A stretch of 37,669 bases of DNA from Rubripirellula sp. (GCA_029245125.1 JAQWPZ010000183.1:1-37669); one strand, 5' to 3'; shown: positions 25,724-35,591, numbered from the stretch's first letter. The notes: generated from the letters alone by a model not told the origin. A program made the numbers and translations.

Positions 25724-27316
25724 ATGCGGCGAACGTACTTTGGTGACGAAATCGACTTCGGGCGACGGATCTGCCGGTTCTTGTCGTTCAGCGGCTTGTC
25801 GATCATCCTGATTTGCTGTGCCCGAAACAGAAAATCGACATCTCGAGTACGGCACTCATCAAGCGACGCGACTGTTTTTTCTGTAACCCGAACGACGATC
25901 GGCACTGAACCACTGACTACAACGCCCCCCAACATCCTTTGGTACTGCACCGACCAGCAGCGATTCGACACGATCGCTGCACTTGGCAATCCACACGTTT
26001 CCACCCCAGTGGTTGATCGTTTGCTGGAGGGTGGGGTCGCTTTTACGCATGCCTTTTGCCAAAGTCCGATCTGCACCCCGAGTCGTTCCAGTTTTATGAC
26101 GGGATTGTATCCGTCCCGTTTGCACAACACTCGCAATGGTAACGAGTCCTTTCCCGGGTATCCTCCGCTGATCACGCGTTTGATCGCCGATGCTGGATAC
26201 CACTGTGGGTTGATCGGGAAGTTTCATCTGCAGAGCGCTGGCCATCGTACGGAACCGCGCCTTGATGACGGTTTCGACTATTGGAAATTCAGCCATGCTC
26301 CGCGTGATGATTGGCAGAGCGGTCATCACTATGCCGATTGGGTCCGAGATCGGGGTGGGGATCTCGATGCGTTGCGAGAAAGTGAAGATCGGGTTCCCTC
26401 CGATTTGCATCAGACCACTTGGGCCAGTGATTGCGCGATCGATTTTGTGACGGCTGCCGCTCAGCAGCAGCAACCGTGGCTGCTGAACGTCAATATCTAC
26501 GATCCGCATCCCCCCTTTATTCCGCCCAAGGTTTACGCCGACCGCTTCGATCCCGAGCAGATGCCGGGACCTCATTTTCGCCCCAGCGATTTGCAGCAGC
26601 AAAACCACAAGTTGAAATCACTCGATTTCCAGGATGAGATACGCACGCCCGAAGAACATGATGCATTCCGGGTTCAAGCTTTGTATTACGCCATGATCGC
26701 GCAGATCGACGATCAGTTCGCGCGAATCCTTTCCGTGCTCGAGGAAACGGGCCAACGCGATCGCACCGCAATCATCTTCACCAGCGATCACGGTGAATCC
26801 CTGGGTGATCACGGATTGATGTTCAAGGGCTGTCGCTTTTACGAGGGCTTGGTGCGTGTGCCACTTATTTTTTCCTGGCCTGGGAAAATCGAATCAGGGC
26901 TTGTCAATGACGAACTGGTGGAACTGCTTGACCTGACGTCGACCTTGATGGAACTGGCGGGACTAGAACGCCCAGACTACATGCAGGGAAACAGCTTGCT
27001 CCCTGCGATGCGCGGACAGCCGCATCCGACGCGGGACTTCGTTCGCTGTGAATACTTCGACGCCCTTGATCCTCACTTCACCGGAGGAAGCGGTACCTTT
27101 GGCACTATGTATCGGACTAAGACGCACAAGTTGTGTCTGTATCATGACAAGCAAATAGGCGAACTCTACGATCTGCAGAGCGATCCATGGGAGTTTGAGG
27201 ACCTCTGGGACGTGGAGAGTTGCCAGCCGATCAAGCATCAACTGATTCGTAAGGCGTTTGACGCCCACGTCGTGCTCACCACTGATATGGGGTCACGTCG
27301 AATCGCCCCGATGTGA
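25724..27316 (+). CDS. Sulfatase (arylsulfatase-type), start uncertain
   Basis: The sulfatase domain opens PPNILWYCTDQQRFDTIAAL at about 25925 and has the formylglycine motif CTPSR (ICTPSRSSFMTGLYPSR). GKFHLQSAGH, NVNIYDPHPPF, FTSDHGESLGDHGLMFKG and the C-terminal YRTKTHKLCLYHD, then GELYDLQSDPWE, complete the family pattern. ATG 25724 is the last ATG before the domain and gives 530 residues. Its extension includes RRICRFLSFSGLSIILICCA, which could act as a signal peptide. From 25799 to the domain there is no ATG, GTG or TTG, so a shorter cytoplasmic form would need a non-standard start; TTG at 25781 or 25796 are alternatives. It follows the PP2C gene on the same strand. Catalytic residues look intact; substrate unknown. 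Confidence 0.88.
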   Translation: MRRTYFGDEIDFGRRICRFLSFSGLSIILICCARNRKSTSRVRHSSSDATVFSVTRTTIGTEPLTTTPPNILWYCTDQQRFDTIAALGNPHVSTPVVDRLLEGGVAFTHAFCQSPICTPSRSSFMTGLYPSRLHNTRNGNESFPGYPPLITRLIADAGYHCGLIGKFHLQSAGHRTEPRLDDGFDYWKFSHAPRDDWQSGHHYADWVRDRGGDLDALRESEDRVPSDLHQTTWASDCAIDFVTAAAQQQQPWLLNVNIYDPHPPFIPPKVYADRFDPEQMPGPHFRPSDLQQQNHKLKSLDFQDEIRTPEEHDAFRVQALYYAMIAQIDDQFARILSVLEETGQRDRTAIIFTSDHGESLGDHGLMFKGCRFYEGLVRVPLIFSWPGKIESGLVNDELVELLDLTSTLMELAGLERPDYMQGNSLLPAMRGQPHPTRDFVRCEYFDALDPHFTGGSGTFGTMYRTKTHKLCLYHDKQIGELYDLQSDPWEFEDLWDVESCQPIKHQLIRKAFDAHVVLTTDMGSRRIAPM

Positions 27317-27354
27317 TCGTGTTGAGGTGATCGCGTTGAGGTGATCGCGTTGCC
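27313..27354. repeat. 14-bp tandem repeat, three copies, starting at the sulfatase stop
   Basis: gtgatcgtgttgag, gtgatcgcgttgag and gtgatcgcgttgcc lie back to back at 27313-27354. The first copy includes the TGA stop codon. The unit repeats the stop codon in other frames. Confidence 0.9.
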
Positions 27355-27787
27355 TGCCAGTTGCCCGTAATTAGTGATTAGTTACGGGGGCATCGGGGCC
27401 TACAACGGCCGTGGCAGTCGGTTGTTTCGCACGTTTCGTGACACGGCCCACATGACATCCCTCCTGATGGTGAAGATCCTTCGGTTTTGACCGGCCTTGT
27501 GGTTGTTCCTCGTCGGTTTGCCGGCTGGGCTGCGAATGGAGCTCATTGGTCGTGGCAGGCATTAAAAAACGATACACTGTCTAGAATCTCGTGGTGCTTC
27601 GTCGTTCGAAGCCGGGTTTTTCGAATCACGACAGTAGCGGTTCGAAGCTTGGCTTTTTCCTCCGTTAAAGAATTGCATCTTTGCAGGTGCTGGAGCGGCA
27701 GCCTCATGAGACATGAACTGTTTTGCAAATGGTCGGTTGCCCGTTTCAGGTGACCCGTTAAAACCCTTTCCGAAAAGGAATCCGCGA
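27355..27787. other. Intergenic region without supported gene
   Basis: No coding sequence with RBS or domain is visible between the sulfatase and the secreted propeller-like gene. The ORFs present are short and lack family features. The promoter of the downstream gene presumably lies here, but no hexamer pair stands out. Confidence 0.5.
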
Positions 27788-28885
27788 ATGCGTTGTTCAC
27801 TTGCATTATCTTTTCTCGTTGGCTGCGTTGCGTTGTCGTTGGTGAATCCAGCATCTTCGGATGCGGCGGAGTTGTACGGTTTGACACCAGGCCAAGTGAA
27901 TCTTGAATCCGCCGGGCCCTTATCGTTTGGTCCTTCCAGTGTGCTGTTCGTTGGTGATGCAAAAGCTGCCAAGGTTTACGCCATCAATACGGACGATCAA
28001 CAAAACAACGCAGGGTCGGATTTTGAGGTGGATGACTTGACTGGCAAGGTGGCAGCCGCTTTTGGGACTGACGATGCCACAATCGTGGACTTGGCTGTCA
28101 ATCCCGAAACCGGGAACGCTTTTTTGTCGGTCGCTGCTGGTGGCACATTTGGGATCGCGAAAGTTACAGCGGATGGAACGGTCTCGGTTTTGAATCTTGA
28201 CAAGATCCCCCACGCCTCGGTCGCTCTTTCCAATGCACCGGAAGACAAGGTCACCGAAGGTCGTCGCCGACGAAATCCGCGAGACAGTTCGATTACCGAT
28301 GTTGCCTATACCGCTGGGCGGGTGCTGGTTGCAGGTTTAGCCGCCGGGGATTCTCCTAGCGCTGTTCGCGAATTTGATTTTCCGTTTAATGAATCAGCCG
28401 CTGGGATTCGTGTCGAAATCTTTCACGCGGCCCATGGGCGTTCCGAAGATTACGCTCCGATTCAGACGTTCGTTCCATTTAACATTGGCGGCGAAGCCAG
28501 TCTGTTAGCCGGTTACACCTGCACTCCTCTTGTCAAAATCCCGATCGCCAAATTGGAGAGTGAAACGAAGGTAACAGGAACCACCGTGGCCGAGCTGGGT
28601 AACCGAAATCGACCACTCGATATGATTGTCTATAACAAGGACGGGAAGGATTACGTCTTGATGGCCAACAGTGCTCGCGGCGTGATGAAAATTAGCACTG
28701 ATCGCTTGGCTGAGAACACTGGTTTGACCGAACGCGTCAGTGGTGGCGGTGCGGCAGGACAAAGTTACGAGACGGTCGATGCCTGGGAAGGAATTGTTCA
28801 GCTAGACAAGTTGGATGACACCCACGCTTTGGTCGTCGCTCAAAGTGATGCCGGCAGCACTTTGAAATCGGTCGAACTGCCGTAG
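27788..28885 (+). CDS. Secreted beta-propeller-like protein of unknown function
   Basis: 365 residues from ATG 27788, with AAGGA about 9 nt upstream and a signal peptide directly after it (CSLALSFLVGCVALSLVNPA, SSDAA). The mature part is a series of strand-rich segments: GPSSVLFVGDAKAAKVYAI, TIVDLAVNPETGNAFLSVA, SSITDVAYTAGRVLVAGLA, RPLDMIVYNKDGKDYVLMA, KLDDTHALVVAQSDAGST. The spacing and the D-G/N-G turns resemble a six- or seven-bladed propeller, but no named repeat (WD40, NHL, YVTN) fits well. A basic RRRRNPRD loop stands out. No catalytic residues are visible. It is a single gene, followed by an intergenic stretch before the giant protein. Function unknown. Confidence 0.75.
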   Translation: MRCSLALSFLVGCVALSLVNPASSDAAELYGLTPGQVNLESAGPLSFGPSSVLFVGDAKAAKVYAINTDDQQNNAGSDFEVDDLTGKVAAAFGTDDATIVDLAVNPETGNAFLSVAAGGTFGIAKVTADGTVSVLNLDKIPHASVALSNAPEDKVTEGRRRRNPRDSSITDVAYTAGRVLVAGLAAGDSPSAVREFDFPFNESAAGIRVEIFHAAHGRSEDYAPIQTFVPFNIGGEASLLAGYTCTPLVKIPIAKLESETKVTGTTVAELGNRNRPLDMIVYNKDGKDYVLMANSARGVMKISTDRLAENTGLTERVSGGGAAGQSYETVDAWEGIVQLDKLDDTHALVVAQSDAGSTLKSVELP

Positions 28886-29250
28886 CGCGTTTAGCAGCTT
28901 AGCGTCTTAGCGATCTGCGGCACCGTCGCCGCCAGTCTTGTTGAGATTGAATCGATGCTCGGAGACCGTCGGTCAAGCCTTCGCCGGTTTCCGGGCCAGG
29001 ACTCGCGGCGCAGCCAAGCGAACGAAAGCTTTGACGGGTAAGCACAAAATTACAAAGTTCCAGCGGGAACCGTTTTTTGACCGGGGACGTCCAAGTTCCC
29101 CTGCCGGTAGGCAATTTCGAGGATGGTACAATTCGGTCCGCTGGTGTTGCTGAAAGCAAGCGGGGTCTTGCGTTAACGAGTGGGCGTAGCACTTTAGAAG
29201 CGGGTTTCGCAGCCAAGATGCGGAGCTAAATCGGGGTACACTTTGTTGCA
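28886..29250. other. Intergenic region upstream of the giant gene
   Basis: 365 bp without a supportable gene. The motif cttagcg occurs twice in close order (about 28899-28912), and no clear terminator hairpin was found. The promoter of the giant gene should lie here. The segment tcggggtacactttgttgca directly precedes its ATG and has no good Shine-Dalgarno. Confidence 0.4.
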
Positions 29251-32200
29251 ATGAGACGGAATCGTCGCAATCAATGCTCTCGCCAAAACGTTAAGTCGCG
29301 TCGCCCCCTGCGCCTGGAGGCATTGGAATCGCGACGAGTTCTCGCTGCTATTGTCGTGACGACCCACTTGGATGTCGTCGATGCCGGGGATGGCCAACTC
29401 AGCCTTCGAGAAGCGCTCGAGCGCGCAAACGCCGATCTAGGACCGGATACGATCTCATTCGACTCCGTGCGGTTTGCTGAACCGGCTCGAATCGACCTCG
29501 TCTTGGGGCAACTGCAGGCGACCGATTCAGTTTCGATTGAAGGTCCCGGGCAAGATCGATTGACGATTGATGCTGGTGGAGCCTCTCGGATTATCGGTTT
29601 TTCAAGCGACGATGGTGATCTGACTCTCCGCGGGATGACTTTGACAGGTGGTCGCACGGTAGAGCAGAGCGCTGATACCAATCACAGCGGAGGCGGGATT
29701 CGGTTCGCCTCGGCGGGAACCCTGAGCCTCGATCATGTCGATCTGCTAAACAATCAAACGCAAGGCAGCGGGACAGCAGGAGGTGGGGTGTTTGCCGCCC
29801 CTGGCGATGTGGTGATTCGGCGAAGTTCTGTTGCGGGCAATCTGACCGAGGGAAGTGACAGTCCAGGTGGCGGTCTGTTTGTTGCTGATGGATCCTTAAC
29901 GATCATTGACAGCTTGGTTACGGGGAATCGGACTGCAGGAGTGGGATCGCGAGGAGGCGCGATCTATTCGTCCGGATCCGAACTGTCGATCGTCGGCTCA
30001 ACCATTTCGGCAAACCAGACAGATCAGGGGCAAGCAGACGGTGGCGGGGTTTGGACCTCCGCAAGCTTGACGATCGATCGTAGTCGAGTGCTTCGTAATC
30101 AAACCACTGGAACTGATTCGGATGGTGGAGCACTTTTTTCGACCGGTTCGGTGACAGTGTTTGAGAGTGATTTGTCCTTCAATTCAACGTCTGGCATTGG
30201 CGCCTCCGGTGGGGCGATGGCAGTCGACACCGCGGACATCTCCATCGTCAACAGTTCGATCACTGGCAATACAACCGCAGCAAGGTTCAGCTACGGCGGT
30301 GGCATCTTTGCAATTCGAAGTGAAGTAGCGGTTCACGTTTCAACAATTTCGACCAATCAGACGCAAGGCACTGAATCCGATGGCGGTGGTCTAGCGATTT
30401 TTTTTGGATCGATTGAGCTCCATAGCAGTACCGTCACGGAAAATGAATCAACCGGTCAGGGCGGTGGGCTTTTTCTTTTTGACAGTGTTGGGCGTGGTCC
30501 ACAGTTGTCAAATTCGATTGTCGCCGGCAATCAAGATGATGGCGTAGCGCCTGACCTGTTTGTGTCGGCAGGGTCTGTCCCCTTCCTGTTGTTCGCGAGC
30601 TTGATTGGTGACAACACTGGGACATCACTGGATGAGTCCCAAATCCCGAACGCGGAAGGCAGCTTGGTTGGTGACCAGGCCGGGCTTGGTGTCATTGACC
30701 CTGGGTTGGGAGCCTTGCGTTTGACCGGACTGACGCGGGTCCACCCGCTATTGCCGAGCAGTCCGGCGATCAATGCGGGTGACATTGGACTGAATCTTGG
30801 TCGCTTGGCCGACCAACGGGGCAAGCCGTTTGCTCGTGTTGTTGCTTCGAGTATCGACATTGGCGCCTTTGAAAGTCAGGGCATTGATGCATCGCTGTTG
30901 GTGGTGAATACGCTCGCTGACGAAGTCGACTTTGATGACTCAACGATCAGCTTGCGGGAGGCCGTCATTGTCGCGAATGGCAATCCGGGGTTCGACCTGG
31001 TGACATTCGACCCAGCTACCTTCGAGTCAGTTGCTCGGATCGACCTCGATGATTCACTGCTTGTAACAGATGCGCTCTCTATCGAATCATCTGTCGAGCG
31101 ATCCGTAACACTCGCGGCCGGAGGGCAGACCCGAGTCATTGATGTCGCTTTGGAAGCGGGGGATGTAACGATCGCTGGGTTAGTGATTCGTGATGGCCGG
31201 ACCTCTGGTGCGGATGCAAGCGGTGGCGGAATCCGGTTTGCGTCACCGGGTATCCTGACGCTGACTGATAGCGAGATTCTCGATAACACAACCAGCGGTA
31301 AACTGGCTGGCGGGGGTGGAATTGATGCGAGCCTCGGAACGGTAAGTTTGAATCGTTCCGTTATCGCTGGTAATTCGACACGCGGTGATTTTTCTGGGGG
31401 AGGTGGGATTCACGCTCGGCAACTGGAAGCGCGTGAGAGTACCGTCGCGAATAACCAAACATTGGGCTTTCGATCGCATGGCGGTGGCTTCGAAGTTTCG
31501 AATCGCAGCGGAATCGCACTGCAGATGCATCGCGTTACCGCGTCAGGAAATTTAGCCTTGGGTTCGCAATCCGATGGCGGTGCTATCGCTGTGCTGGCGG
31601 GGCGGTCGGCGATCGTTTCCAGTACGCTTTCTGGGAACGTTGCGACGGGCCGCGGTGGGGGACTGGCGTGGTCGCATCAACCAGAGGGAACGGATTCGCA
31701 CCAATTGCTTGCCTCAACGATTACCAACAATCAAAGCGATGGGGCCGGAGGTGGACTTTCGGCGATTATTAGCGACGGCGGGAACGCGGAGATTAGTAGC
31801 AATTTGATTGCGGCGAATACCAGCACTGCGTCGAATCCTGATCTTCATTTGATTCCGGGCAGTGGGCAATTGTTGTTCCTTGGCAATCTTGTTGGGGACA
31901 ATGCTGGAACGAGTTTGTCGGAAGCACCAAGTGGCGACGTCAATGGTAATTTGGTCGGTTCATCCTCGGGTGACGGTGTGATCGATCCACGACTGACCCC
32001 TTTAGCTGATCGAGGTGGTCGCACTGCTTCTCACTCGCTGTTAAACGACAGCCCTGCGATCGATGCCGGTCGCGTTGACGTGCTGACAGAATTGGCGACT
32101 GATCAAAGAGGTGATCCATTCGTTCGTGACTTTGGGAGTGGACCGGATATCGGATCCTTTGAAACGCAAATATTGGATTCGCGCTTTTTTACCGTGACTA

Positions 32201-35200
32201 CAGTGGCTGACGAATTCGACCACGATTCAGACCAAATCAGTTTACGAGAAGCGCTTCGCTTTTCTGCGGCAAGTGATGGTGAAGATATAATTCGCTTTGA
32301 TCCCACTGTTTTTGGAACACCTCAGACAATTCAGTTATCGCGTGGGGCATTGCAGGTCCATGATTCGGTTCAAATCGCTGGCCCTGGTGATGATTGGCTG
32401 GCTCTCGATGGACAATCCCATGATCGTGTGTTGGACATCGGCGGCCCTGATCTTCGTGTGACGTTACATGGGCTAACAATCACTGGCGGTCAGGCAGAGG
32501 ATGGTCCCGGCGGTGGGATTCGATTTGTTTCGGATGGAAGTCTGGCACTCGTGGATGTCACGCTGACGGCCAACGGGACAGCAGGTTTGAATGCCGGCGG
32601 TGGCGGTCTGTTTGTCGATGGTGGGAATTTGTCAGTCGAGCAAAGCCACATCGCTCAGAATGAAACGGTGGGCGATGGTGCTGGCGGAGGAGGGCTTTTG
32701 ATCAAATTCGCGAACGCGGTAATTGTCGATAGCCAGATTCGTGACAACCAGACTGCCGGTGACAATTCTGCGGGAGGTGGGATCAATGCGATTCAGTCAG
32801 AGTTGCAGTTGCAGGGGGCGGAGGTGCAATCCAACCGGACCGCGGGTATTCAATCCAATGGAGCGGGCATTGCCGCATTGGATGGCAGGCTCGTGCTATT
32901 CAACAGCCATTTAGACCAGAATCACACCGATGGCGATGCATCAGGGGGTGGTTTGTTTGTCGATCAGGGGACGGTCGAGATTTACAGTAGTGCGATCACC
33001 GGCAATCGGACACAGCAGTCGAGCACAGGTGGCGGCGGGCTGATGATTGACCGGGGAAATTTGGATTTGACGAACAGCACAGTGTCGGGCAACGTCGCGC
33101 TGGGCAACGTTGCTTTCGGGGGTGGCATCTTGGCCAGCAATGGGCAAATGCGAATCACGAATTCCACGATCACCGCCAATGCGGCAAGTGGTGGTGGGGG
33201 CATTGCCGCGTCGCAGGTAGACGGTTCGATGCCGGACGCCGACGGGTCGGTGTTGGATGTTGGTTTGACATTGGCGAACTCGATCGTGGCGGCCAACCAA
33301 GGACCGGCCCAGTCGCCTGATTTGTTCATTGATTTTTCCGATCCAGCCGACTTGTCATTGCGGTTCAGTTTGATCGGTGACCAAGCGGGATCGAATCTCG
33401 TTGAATCGCAGCAACCGGACAACAACGGCAACCGAATCGGTTCATCCGTTGGTGATGGAATGATCAATCCAGTGCTGCACCCGCTGGCCGATAACGGCGG
33501 AGCGGTTCCGACGCATATGCCGATGCCGGGCAGTCCAGCGATCGATTCTGGTGACGATAGTTTAGCGGTTGCGTCCAATGGAACGGACTTGGCTTTTGAT
33601 GGTCGCGGAGAACCACTTGCGCGTCGGTTCGGAAGGGTTGATCAAGGATCAATTGAGATTCAACCACCTCGTGAACCGTTGATTCAGTGGGATCGGCCAG
33701 CCAACCTTTTTGTCGGGACACCACTCAGTTCCCGTCAGCTGAATGCCGTTACGAACACGGCCGGCACCTTTGTCTATACACCTGCCTTGGGAACAGTTTT
33801 ACCCATTGGGGACGATCAGGAATTGAGTGTTCAATTCGTGCCCGAGAATACAACGGTTTTCTCATCAACTACCGCGGCGGTCTTTATCAGCATTGTTGAT
33901 CAATCGGATCGCGGTGATGCTCCTGATCAGTACGCAACGCAACATGCCGACGATGGTCCTCGGCACGTAATTGGTACTCTGTATCTCGGTGACACAGTTG
34001 ACGCCGAAACTGACGGCGCAGCGAGTCCAGATGCAAGCGGCGATGGGGAGGACGAAGATGGCGTAACTTTTATCACGAGTCTCGTTGTAGATTCTGCCCA
34101 GGTTACCGTCGCAACTGTGTTGGTAGAGGCTTCCACTCGTGGAGGGAAGCTGGACGCCTGGATTGATTTTGACGGGAACGGACAGTTCGATCACGGCACA
34201 GAGCATCTCTCGGGCGGTCAGAGTCTGCCCTTGGCCAGCGGTGAGAACCGCATCAGCTTCGCGATCCCGGCCGGCGCTTCGGCCGGCGACACCTTTGCCA
34301 GGTTCCGAATCAGTTCGGAAGGCGGGTTGCTGCCAACCGGACTGGCAAGCGATGGCGAAGTCGAAGATTATGTCGTGACCTTGATCGACGGGCAGGCACG
34401 GCCGCATGTGAGGGTCGGTTTACCGCTTGGCCCGACCACCCTTCGTCGACAGGGAAACGAAGTAATCATTGGCCGCTCCAACCGCGATTTTTTTCGGGCG
34501 CCCTTTGCCTCGGTTTCCCATCTTGAGTTTGTGGGCAACCAGGGCAGTAACGTGCTGATCATTGACTCCGTAGGTGGAGTTCCGTTGCCAAATAATGGGT
34601 TTTCGTTTGATGGCGGACAAGGTGTGAATACGATTCGTTTGGTTGGTCAGGGGTTGTCGTTAAACGTGACTGCGGGGAGCGACATTGATCTGGCCAACCT
34701 TGATGTGATCGACATGACGGACCTCGCTGAATCGACGCTACGAGTTGATGCAACCGCTGCTCGTGCGATCGATCCGACTGGGAATGGCTTGGTGGTGGTT
34801 GGCAGCCTCGACGATCAACTTGAAATCGCGGACGGAGAGCAATGGCGAATGGCACCGCCGACCGGAATCGCCGGCATGTTTTTTAACGTGGTCCGCCTAT
34901 CTGATACTTTCATTCAAACCGATTTTAGTAATTTCTGGCAGAACGTTGCGCAGGCCAGCGATGTCAATAACGACGGTGATTTGACAGCTGCTGATGCACT
35001 TCGCGTGGTTAACGAGTTATCCAGACACGCGTTTTCTGATCCGATCTCCGGAATCCTGCTCGATCCCGCAGCCGTTTCGATGTGGCCCAACGCTTATTAC
35101 GATCAAAATGGCGACGGCAGAGTGACCGCTCTCGACGCATTGCGGGTGATCAATGATTTGGCTCGATCTGATGTCGCATCCGGTGAACAGGCCGTGACTG

Positions 35201-35295
35201 CCGACGCTCGCGGAAATGCCTTGATCCTTGACGCGATCCATGCTCTGGAATCAGCCGACGATGAGAACGAGTGGCTGATCGGATCACTCGATTGA
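29251..35295 (+). CDS. Giant secreted beta-helix protein with CSLREA modules, GEVED and dockerin domains
   Basis: 2014 residues. The basic N-terminus carries LRLEALESRRVLA (20-32), which matches the LEPR-XLL motif typical of very large exported planctomycete proteins. Three modules follow, each opening with a CSLREA-like segment (QLSLREALERAN near 49, ISLREAVIVANG near 565, ISLREALRFSAA near 993). Each continues with right-handed beta-helix repeats of the S-x-I-x-x-N-x-T/A-x-G-G-G-I/L type and closes with D-x-R-G-x-P-F/L-A/V-R and D-I-G-S/A-F-E. Next come an Ig-like segment (about 1475-1550), a GEVED domain (RGDAPDQYATQHADDGPRHV, about 1554-1711, ending GEVEDYVVTL), a planctomycete-type spacer and a C-terminal dockerin-like pair (DVNNDGDLTAADALRVVNEL and DQNGDGRVTALDALRVINDL, about 1905-1970). 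Probably a surface adhesin or matrix protein. No enzyme motif was seen. Confidence 0.9.
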   Translation: MRRNRRNQCSRQNVKSRRPLRLEALESRRVLAAIVVTTHLDVVDAGDGQLSLREALERANADLGPDTISFDSVRFAEPARIDLVLGQLQATDSVSIEGPGQDRLTIDAGGASRIIGFSSDDGDLTLRGMTLTGGRTVEQSADTNHSGGGIRFASAGTLSLDHVDLLNNQTQGSGTAGGGVFAAPGDVVIRRSSVAGNLTEGSDSPGGGLFVADGSLTIIDSLVTGNRTAGVGSRGGAIYSSGSELSIVGSTISANQTDQGQADGGGVWTSASLTIDRSRVLRNQTTGTDSDGGALFSTGSVTVFESDLSFNSTSGIGASGGAMAVDTADISIVNSSITGNTTAARFSYGGGIFAIRSEVAVHVSTISTNQTQGTESDGGGLAIFFGSIELHSSTVTENESTGQGGGLFLFDSVGRGPQLSNSIVAGNQDDGVAPDLFVSAGSVPFLLFASLIGDNTGTSLDESQIPNAEGSLVGDQAGLGVIDPGLGALRLTGLTRVHPLLPSSPAINAGDIGLNLGRLADQRGKPFARVVASSIDIGAFESQGIDASLLVVNTLADEVDFDDSTISLREAVIVANGNPGFDLVTFDPATFESVARIDLDDSLLVTDALSIESSVERSVTLAAGGQTRVIDVALEAGDVTIAGLVIRDGRTSGADASGGGIRFASPGILTLTDSEILDNTTSGKLAGGGGIDASLGTVSLNRSVIAGNSTRGDFSGGGGIHARQLEARESTVANNQTLGFRSHGGGFEVSNRSGIALQMHRVTASGNLALGSQSDGGAIAVLAGRSAIVSSTLSGNVATGRGGGLAWSHQPEGTDSHQLLASTITNNQSDGAGGGLSAIISDGGNAEISSNLIAANTSTASNPDLHLIPGSGQLLFLGNLVGDNAGTSLSEAPSGDVNGNLVGSSSGDGVIDPRLTPLADRGGRTASHSLLNDSPAIDAGRVDVLTELATDQRGDPFVRDFGSGPDIGSFETQILDSRFFTVTTVADEFDHDSDQISLREALRFSAASDGEDIIRFDPTVFGTPQTIQLSRGALQVHDSVQIAGPGDDWLALDGQSHDRVLDIGGPDLRVTLHGLTITGGQAEDGPGGGIRFVSDGSLALVDVTLTANGTAGLNAGGGGLFVDGGNLSVEQSHIAQNETVGDGAGGGGLLIKFANAVIVDSQIRDNQTAGDNSAGGGINAIQSELQLQGAEVQSNRTAGIQSNGAGIAALDGRLVLFNSHLDQNHTDGDASGGGLFVDQGTVEIYSSAITGNRTQQSSTGGGGLMIDRGNLDLTNSTVSGNVALGNVAFGGGILASNGQMRITNSTITANAASGGGGIAASQVDGSMPDADGSVLDVGLTLANSIVAANQGPAQSPDLFIDFSDPADLSLRFSLIGDQAGSNLVESQQPDNNGNRIGSSVGDGMINPVLHPLADNGGAVPTHMPMPGSPAIDSGDDSLAVASNGTDLAFDGRGEPLARRFGRVDQGSIEIQPPREPLIQWDRPANLFVGTPLSSRQLNAVTNTAGTFVYTPALGTVLPIGDDQELSVQFVPENTTVFSSTTAAVFISIVDQSDRGDAPDQYATQHADDGPRHVIGTLYLGDTVDAETDGAASPDASGDGEDEDGVTFITSLVVDSAQVTVATVLVEASTRGGKLDAWIDFDGNGQFDHGTEHLSGGQSLPLASGENRISFAIPAGASAGDTFARFRISSEGGLLPTGLASDGEVEDYVVTLIDGQARPHVRVGLPLGPTTLRRQGNEVIIGRSNRDFFRAPFASVSHLEFVGNQGSNVLIIDSVGGVPLPNNGFSFDGGQGVNTIRLVGQGLSLNVTAGSDIDLANLDVIDMTDLAESTLRVDATAARAIDPTGNGLVVVGSLDDQLEIADGEQWRMAPPTGIAGMFFNVVRLSDTFIQTDFSNFWQNVAQASDVNNDGDLTAADALRVVNELSRHAFSDPISGILLDPAAVSMWPNAYYDQNGDGRVTALDALRVINDLARSDVASGEQAVTADARGNALILDAIHALESADDENEWLIGSLD

Positions 35296-35333
35296 TCGCG
35301 GAAGAGGGGACGGTGCCATTTGGTATGATCGTC

Positions 35334-35391
35334 CTGCTCTGGGTTCCTGCTTTGGGTTCCCGCTCTGGGTTCCTGCTCTGGGTTCCTGCTC
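35334..35391. repeat. 13-bp tandem repeat, four copies plus remnant
   Basis: ctgctctgggttc, ctgctttgggttc, ccgctctgggttc and ctgctctgggttc follow without gaps (35334-35385), then a decayed fifth start. It lies just downstream of the giant gene. Confidence 0.9.
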
Positions 35392-35516
35392 AGAGGACAG
35401 AAGAATCGCGTGCAGACACCGTGGCAGGCGAATACAGCATGCATTGCAAGCGAAAATACAGCATGAAGGTTGTTTCTTGTTTGGTCAGACAATGCTGCAA
35501 TCGACATGCAGTTTCA

Positions 35517-35555
35517 CGAACGAGGCCTGTGCTGCGAACGAGGCCTGTGCTGCGA
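35517..35555. repeat. 18-bp tandem duplication
   Basis: Two adjacent copies of gaacgaggcctgtgctgc lie between the giant gene and the coiled-coil gene; the exact boundaries may be off by a base or two. Together with the 13-bp array it fills much of this 347-bp gap, which has no supportable gene. Confidence 0.75.
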
Positions 35556-35567
35556 CTGACAACGCGA

Positions 35568-35591
35568 AACGCACGGCAGGAGCCGTGCGTT
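35568..35591. terminator. Perfect 10-bp hairpin between convergent genes (terminator or REP-like)
   Basis: AACGCACGGC, loop AGGA, then GCCGTGCGTT: a perfect 10-bp GC-rich stem with a tetraloop. It lies between the stops of the giant gene (+) and the coiled-coil gene (-), where a bidirectional terminator would be expected. It lacks a clean T-tract, so a dispersed REP-type palindrome is the alternative. Confidence 0.6.

Noticed and set aside
29251-35295. Autotransporter
   Set aside because: The beta-helix repeats resemble passenger domains, but no C-terminal beta-barrel is present; the end is a dockerin-like pair instead.
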